Origin: Desulfoluna sp942491485
GTDB lineage: Bacteria > Desulfobacterota > Desulfobacteria > Desulfobacterales > Desulfolunaceae
Assembly: GCA_942491485.1 (NCBI GenBank)
Contig: CALOAX010000009.1
Location: 62,001 to 126,000, forward strand
Direction: 5' to 3'
DNA length: 64,000 nucleotides
In this document: piece after piece, positions 63,875 to 64,000 of the stretch
Layout of the letters: every line of letters starts with the position of its first letter
How positions within the stretch are numbered: position 1 is the first letter of the stretch
Notes under the pieces: generated by a model
What the model was told of the DNA's origin: nothing
Database searches by the model: none
The model's input: only the letters and a program-made list of their open reading frames with translations
Program-made: the position numbers and the translations under genes

Positions 63875-63923
63875 GTGCGCGTCCCCTTTTCATAATTCAA
63901 CCCGTCCTGTCAGTTGGCTCAAT

Positions 63924-64000
63924 TTACATTTTTAAATGATATATCCCGGGAAGATTTCTGTAGTTTTCGGCATAGTCGAGGCCGTAGCCCACCAAAAACC
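63924..64000 (-). CDS. hpt: Hypoxanthine phosphoribosyltransferase, C-terminal end only
   Basis: The gene enters from the right edge and ends with FLVGYGLDYAENYRNLPGIY then HLKM and a stop. The VGYGLDYAExYRNLP segment is the hallmark C-terminal block of hypoxanthine-guanine phosphoribosyltransferase, which salvages hypoxanthine to IMP. Only 24 residues are in the window. It is upstream of the zinc-ribbon gene on the same strand. Confidence 0.88.
   Translation of the reverse strand, partial: FLVGYGLDYAENYRNLPGIYHLKM

Overview
The window comes from a Gram-negative bacterium that most resembles a Desulfobacterota (former Deltaproteobacteria) sulfate-reducer-type genome, perhaps Desulfobacterales. 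The pointers are an indolepyruvate:ferredoxin oxidoreductase pair, an FrhB-like iron-sulfur protein, a eukaryotic-type HisA, and sigma-54-controlled flagellar genes with a TonB receptor and lipoproteins. The genus cannot be fixed from the sequence alone.

Bases 1-12500, minus strand, hold the transcription/translation block. In transcription order it reads tRNA-Thr, tRNA-Tyr, tRNA-Gly, tRNA-Thr, tuf, rpmG, tRNA-Trp, secE, nusG, rplK, rplA, rplJ, rplL, rpoB, rpoC (running off the left edge). rpoC carries the most striking feature of the window: an in-frame parvulin (PpiC-type prolyl isomerase) domain of about 100 residues inside the RNA polymerase beta' subunit. rpoC also has a one-base frameshift in a C run at 1463-1465, which is probably a sequence error.

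Bases 12500-31800 hold a MltD-type lytic transglycosylase and tRNA-Arg. They are followed by a TonB receptor / YfiR-like / CHASE8-type hybrid histidine kinase operon facing a REC-HD-GYP regulator. Then come single housekeeping and metabolic genes (pyk, hemolysin III, ubiE, dnaJ, queD, eukaryotic-type hisA, an acyltransferase and two metallo-beta-lactamase-fold proteins).

Bases 32000-38600 hold iorB, iorA, an FrhB-like protein, a phosphate-binding-like periplasmic protein and a lipoprotein. Bases 38800-54900, minus strand, hold a flagellar block: fleQ-like and flrC-like sigma-54 activators, a TPR protein with its own sigma-54 promoter, flgB-flgC-fliE-fliF-fliG-fliH-fliI, fliJ-motE, plus cheY, cheX and a second REC-HD-GYP protein. 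Bases 55000-64000 hold a UvsW/XPB-like helicase, an Lrp-type regulator with lysA, a large acetyl-CoA hydrolase/transferase-family enzyme, an acidic zinc-ribbon membrane protein and the tail of hpt.

From 23 kb to 59 kb most intergenic gaps carry copies or fragments of one modular repeat family. Copies have GCCTCCGGCGG-type inverted ends, internal hairpins whose stems change on both sides together, and a conserved core CCCTCGTTCCTCGGG. In places the repeat splits operons or supplies the last codons of a gene.
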